Positions 60,937-64,000 of a DNA stretch of 64,000 nucleotides are shown one piece after another. Source of the stretch: JADLDB01 sp040752975 (GTDB taxonomy: Bacteria > Myxococcota > Myxococcia > Myxococcales > Myxococcaceae); the NCBI GenBank assembly GCA_040752975.1, contig JBFMHF010000019.1:1-64000 (forward strand), in the 5' to 3' direction. The notes below the pieces were generated by a model, which made no database searches, had not been told where the DNA came from, and saw nothing but the letters and a program-made list of their open reading frames with translations. Each line of letters starts with the position of its first letter. Positions within the stretch are counted from its first letter, which is position 1. Position numbers and translations under genes: made by a program.

Positions 60937-63678
60937 TCAGTGCGCCTCCGCCCACGATCGGCCCGTGCCCACGTCCACCACCAGCGGCACGCGGAGCTCG
61001 GCCACCTGCGCCATCACCCGCCTGGCCTGCGCCGCCAGCGCTGCCGCCTCGCCCTCGGGCGACTCGAAGAGCAGCTCGTCGTGGACCTGCAGCAACATGC
61101 GCCCCGACAGGCCGGCCGCGGGGATGGCGCGATCGAGCTCCAGCATCGCCCGCTTCACCAGATCCGCCGCGGTGCCCTGGATGGGCATGTTGATCGCCGC
61201 GCGCTCGGCCGCCATCGCCACGGCCCGGTTGCGGGACACGAGATCCGGCATGTAGCGGCGCCGCCCGAAGAGGCTCTCGACGTAGCCCGAGCGCTTCGCC
61301 TTCTCGATCGTCTCGTCGACGTAGCGCGCGATGCCCGGGAAGCGCGCGAAGTAGCGATCGATGATCGACTTCGCCTCCTCCACGGGGATGTTGAGCCGGG
61401 TCGACAGCCCGTGCGCAGACAGCCCGTAGGCGATGCCGTAATTCACCATCTTCGCGGCGCGGCGTTGATCCGCCGTCACCGCGTCGATCGCCACGCCGAA
61501 CACCTCCGCGGCGGTGCGCGCGTGCACGTCGGCGTCCTCCGAGAAGGCCCGCACCAGGCCCTCGTCACCCGAGATGTGCGCGAGGATCCGCAGCTCCACC
61601 TGGCTGTAGTCCGCCGACACCAGTACCTGCCCGGGGCCCGCCACGAAGGCCCGGCGGATCTGCTTCCCCAGCTCGGTGCGTATGGGGATGTTCTGCAGGT
61701 TGGGGTTGGTCGACGACAGGCGCCCGGTGGCGGCCGCGGCCTGGTGGAAGGTGGTGCGGATCCGTCCGTCCGCGCCGATCAACGTGGGCAGCGTGTCGAG
61801 GTAGGTGGACTTGAGCTTCGCCACCTCGCGGTACTCCATGATCGCGCGGGGCAGAGGGTGCTCCTCGGCCAGCTTCTCCAACACCTCGTGATCGGTGGAC
61901 GGGCCGGTCTTCCCTTTCTTGAGGATCGGCAGCTTGAGCTCCTCGTAGAGGACCTGCGCGAGCTGGATCGGCGAGCCGACGTTGAACTCGCGCCCCGCGT
62001 GCTCGTACACCTTCTGGAGCAGCGCCCCGCACGCCGCGTCCACCTGCGAGGAGATCTCCGCCAGCGCAGCGCGGTCGATCAGCACTCCGGCCGCCTCCAT
62101 CTTCACCAGCACCGGCACCAGCGGCAGCTCGAGCTCTCGGGCCAGCGTCGCCAGTCCCACGCCCTCCGCCTCGGTCCACAGCTCGGGCGCGAGACGATCG
62201 ATCGCGTCTGCCGCGGCGCCGAAGAAGGAGGCCCGGCGTGACACCGGCACCTCCGCCAGCGCGGCCTTCGCCCGACCCGCTACGCCGTCTGGCCAGGACG
62301 GCAGCTCGGTGCGCAGGCGCTCGCGGGCGAGATCGGCCAGCGCGTGCTCCTTGCGCGACGGGTTCAGCAGGTACGAGAGGAGCTCGATGTCGGTGGCGAG
62401 GCGCACCCCCTCGATGCCCACGGAGCGCAACAGGTGCAGCAGGGTCTTCCCGTCGTGGGCTGCCACCTCGAGCCCGGGACGGGTGAGCGCCGGTGCCAGC
62501 GCTTCGCGCACTGCCGCGCCGCCCACGCTGGCCACGTCCAGGTAGAAGCAGCTCCCGCCCGCCAGCACCCCCAGCCCCGCCAATGTCGCCGAGTGCGGCT
62601 CGCCGTCGAAGGCAGGCGCGAAGGACACCCGCGCGGCTCCCCCCACCGCCTTCACCACCTCGCCGAGCCCGGCGACGTCCGCCACCACCTTCGCTTCCTG
62701 GTGCAGGGGCGTCGGCGGAGGCGCCGGCATCTCGCCGATCAACCGGAAGAACTCGAGCTCGGTGAAGAGCGCCCGCGCTTCGGCCTGGTGCAGCTCCCGG
62801 CGCCTGAGCGCCTCGGGATCCACGTCGAGAGGCAGGTCGTGGCGGAAGCTGACCAGCTCGAGCGCCCGCAACAACTGCTCGCGGTTCTCCTTCAAGGCCG
62901 CGCGCGTCTTCGGCTTCGCCACCTCGTCCACGCGGGCCAGCAGCGCGTCGACCGAGCCGAACTGCTTGAGCAGCTCCGCGGCCGTCTTGGGCCCGATGCC
63001 CGGCACCTTGGGGATGTTGTCGATCGGATCGCCCACCAGCGCCTGGTAGTCGCGCAGCTGCGCCGCGGTGACGCCGTACTTCTCCAGCGCGTCAGCCTCG
63101 GTGATCGGCTTGTCCTTCACCGGATCGAAGAGGCGGACGTCCTCGGCGAGCAACTGGAGGAGATCCTTGTCGCTGGAGATGATCTCCACCTGGAAGCCCT
63201 TCGCGCGGGCCCGGTCCACCATGGTGGCGATCACGTCGTCGGCCTCCCACCCTTCCACCTCGAGGATCGGGAGGTTCAGCACGTCGGCCACCCTGCGGAT
63301 CAAGCCGAACTGCGTGACGAGATCGGCGGGGGGCGCTTCGCGGTTGGCCTTGTACTGGGGATCGATGGCGAGGCGGCCCTTGCGGCTGTCCTTGTCGAAG
63401 CACAGGGCGAGGTGGGTGGGCTGCCGCTCACGCAGCAGCTTGAGCAACATGCGCGCGAAGCCCAGCACCGCGTGGGTGGGCACGCCCTTCGACGTCGTGA
63501 GCGGTGGCAGCGCGTGGTACGCGCGGAAGATGAAGCCGGACGCGTCGACGAGGGTGAGTGTCTTCGGGCCAGCAGGCGCCGACGGCTGCTGGGACTGGGC
63601 GGCGGTGGGGGGCGCTTCCTGCGGCCTGGGCGCGGGCGCCGGGTCGAACGAGAAGAGCTCCCCCTGGCGCGAGACCAT
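60937..63678 (-). CDS. polA: DNA polymerase I
   Basis: A 913-residue repair and Okazaki-fragment polymerase. The 5'-3' exonuclease domain follows a Pro/Ala-rich leader: LVDASGFIFRAYHALPPL, EGWEADDVIATMV, IPKVPGIGPKTAAELL. The polymerase domain has ATGRLSSTNPNLQNIP, SADYSQVELRILAH, RRAAKMVNYGIAYGLS and LLQVHDELLFE. The middle domain lacks the DxE of the 3'-5' exonuclease (VSFAPAFDGEP where a DTET-like motif is expected), so proofreading is probably lost, as in Taq polymerase. The 35-residue leader before LTLVDASG is unusual. Confidence 0.97.
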   Translation of the reverse strand: MVSRQGELFSFDPAPAPRPQEAPPTAAQSQQPSAPAGPKTLTLVDASGFIFRAYHALPPLTTSKGVPTHAVLGFARMLLKLLRERQPTHLALCFDKDSRKGRLAIDPQYKANREAPPADLVTQFGLIRRVADVLNLPILEVEGWEADDVIATMVDRARAKGFQVEIISSDKDLLQLLAEDVRLFDPVKDKPITEADALEKYGVTAAQLRDYQALVGDPIDNIPKVPGIGPKTAAELLKQFGSVDALLARVDEVAKPKTRAALKENREQLLRALELVSFRHDLPLDVDPEALRRRELHQAEARALFTELEFFRLIGEMPAPPPTPLHQEAKVVADVAGLGEVVKAVGGAARVSFAPAFDGEPHSATLAGLGVLAGGSCFYLDVASVGGAAVREALAPALTRPGLEVAAHDGKTLLHLLRSVGIEGVRLATDIELLSYLLNPSRKEHALADLARERLRTELPSWPDGVAGRAKAALAEVPVSRRASFFGAAADAIDRLAPELWTEAEGVGLATLARELELPLVPVLVKMEAAGVLIDRAALAEISSQVDAACGALLQKVYEHAGREFNVGSPIQLAQVLYEELKLPILKKGKTGPSTDHEVLEKLAEEHPLPRAIMEYREVAKLKSTYLDTLPTLIGADGRIRTTFHQAAAATGRLSSTNPNLQNIPIRTELGKQIRRAFVAGPGQVLVSADYSQVELRILAHISGDEGLVRAFSEDADVHARTAAEVFGVAIDAVTADQRRAAKMVNYGIAYGLSAHGLSTRLNIPVEEAKSIIDRYFARFPGIARYVDETIEKAKRSGYVESLFGRRRYMPDLVSRNRAVAMAAERAAINMPIQGTAADLVKRAMLELDRAIPAAGLSGRMLLQVHDELLFESPEGEAAALAAQARRVMAQVAELRVPLVVDVGTGRSWAEAH

Positions 63679-63704
63679 GCGGGGCGAGGTAGCACGGCGG
63701 GGAG

Positions 63705-64000
63705 CTAGTTGCAGCCCTGCTCGGCCATGGCCGCCTCGGCCTGCTGCTTGAAGCCATCGCCGTCCACCGCGAAGTCCAGCACCTGCTGCAGCTGCGCGCA
63801 GTTCGACGCCTGATCCAGCGTGGTGCGCGCCCTCTGGGTGCAGACGTTGGTGAGCGCCTTCAGGAGATCGATGTTGCCACGGCTGAAGGACGCCCCCAGC
63901 TTCCAGATCTTGCAGGCCTGCCGGAAGTCCTTGCGATCGGCGAGCGCCTTGCCGCGCTGGTAGCAGTTGGACGACATGGTCTCGACGATGGTGCGGCGGA
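63705..64000 (-). CDS. C-terminal end of an unidentified protein, cut by the window edge
   Basis: The frame is open to the right edge (RRTIVETMSSNCYQRGK), so the 90-residue version beginning at an internal Met at 63977 is probably only the tail of a longer protein. It is helical with TPR-like spacing (GKALADRKDFRQACKIWKLG, GNIDLLKALTNVCTQRA) and five regularly placed cysteines, ending in EQGCN. No family is recognised. It is transcribed in the same direction as polA, 26 bp upstream of its start. Confidence 0.55.
   Translation of the reverse strand, partial: RRTIVETMSSNCYQRGKALADRKDFRQACKIWKLGASFSRGNIDLLKALTNVCTQRARTTLDQASNCAQLQQVLDFAVDGDGFKQQAEAAMAEQGCN

Overview
The window is GC-rich chromosomal DNA with tightly packed genes, many GTG starts and many ATGA-type start/stop overlaps. 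The gene content points to a myxobacterium (Myxococcota, probably the Cystobacterineae). Signs of this are a ferrochelatase with an internal cysteine cluster, a membrane Ser/Thr kinase, an NtrC-type regulator with a hybrid sensor kinase, multi-GAF kinases, surface proteins with thrombospondin-3 repeats, and Rhs material. This assignment is inference from content; no rRNA lies in the window.

Region 1 (1-5315) is a decayed accessory segment. It holds the middle of an Rhs protein cut off at about 1012, the C-terminal stump of a serine recombinase, a lone AAA/ABC-type ATPase, a small unknown gene, and a type I CRISPR cas3 whose 3' end has been replaced by unrelated cysteine-rich sequence. No other cas gene and no CRISPR array is visible. 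A tRNA-Gly gene with a terminator closes the segment at 5316-5423.

Region 2 (5486-17069) is a near-complete protohaem pathway. hemD-hemB run leftward; hemE-hemG-hemA-hemC-hemL-[sensor kinase-response regulator]-hemH-hemN run rightward. Genes in the rightward run overlap or nearly touch, and a perfect 8-bp inverted repeat sits between the two units.

Region 3 (17120-21586) has a CoA-transferase, an isoaspartyl methyltransferase, a protein with one c-type haem motif, a VIT-like membrane protein and a small beta-barrel-like protein. Region 4 (21592-30033, leftward) encodes a giant AAA+ coiled-coil ATPase, a YqiK-type flotillin and a YqiJ-type membrane/OB-fold protein carrying an unusual 11-residue repeat. 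It is the best candidate for an undescribed membrane-linked system. Region 5 (30148-36330, leftward) has a DUF309-CPXCG fusion and a translationally coupled kinase-lipoprotein-porin set followed by a cupredoxin.

Region 6 (36456-51389) contains a beta-keto acid cleavage enzyme, rarA, an NtrC-type two-component pair, a diguanylate cyclase, a glycosyltransferase with a ChbG/HpnK-type deacetylase, a VWA/TSP3 lipoprotein, and the fadI-fadJ-methyltransferase operon. Region 7 (51530-64000) has an unknown membrane-anchored protein, a frameshifted secreted alpha-amylase with an outer-membrane barrel gene, a PilZ protein, a TonB-like protein, a cation-diffusion transporter, a GAF-GAF histidine kinase, polA, and the end of an unidentified gene at the right edge.
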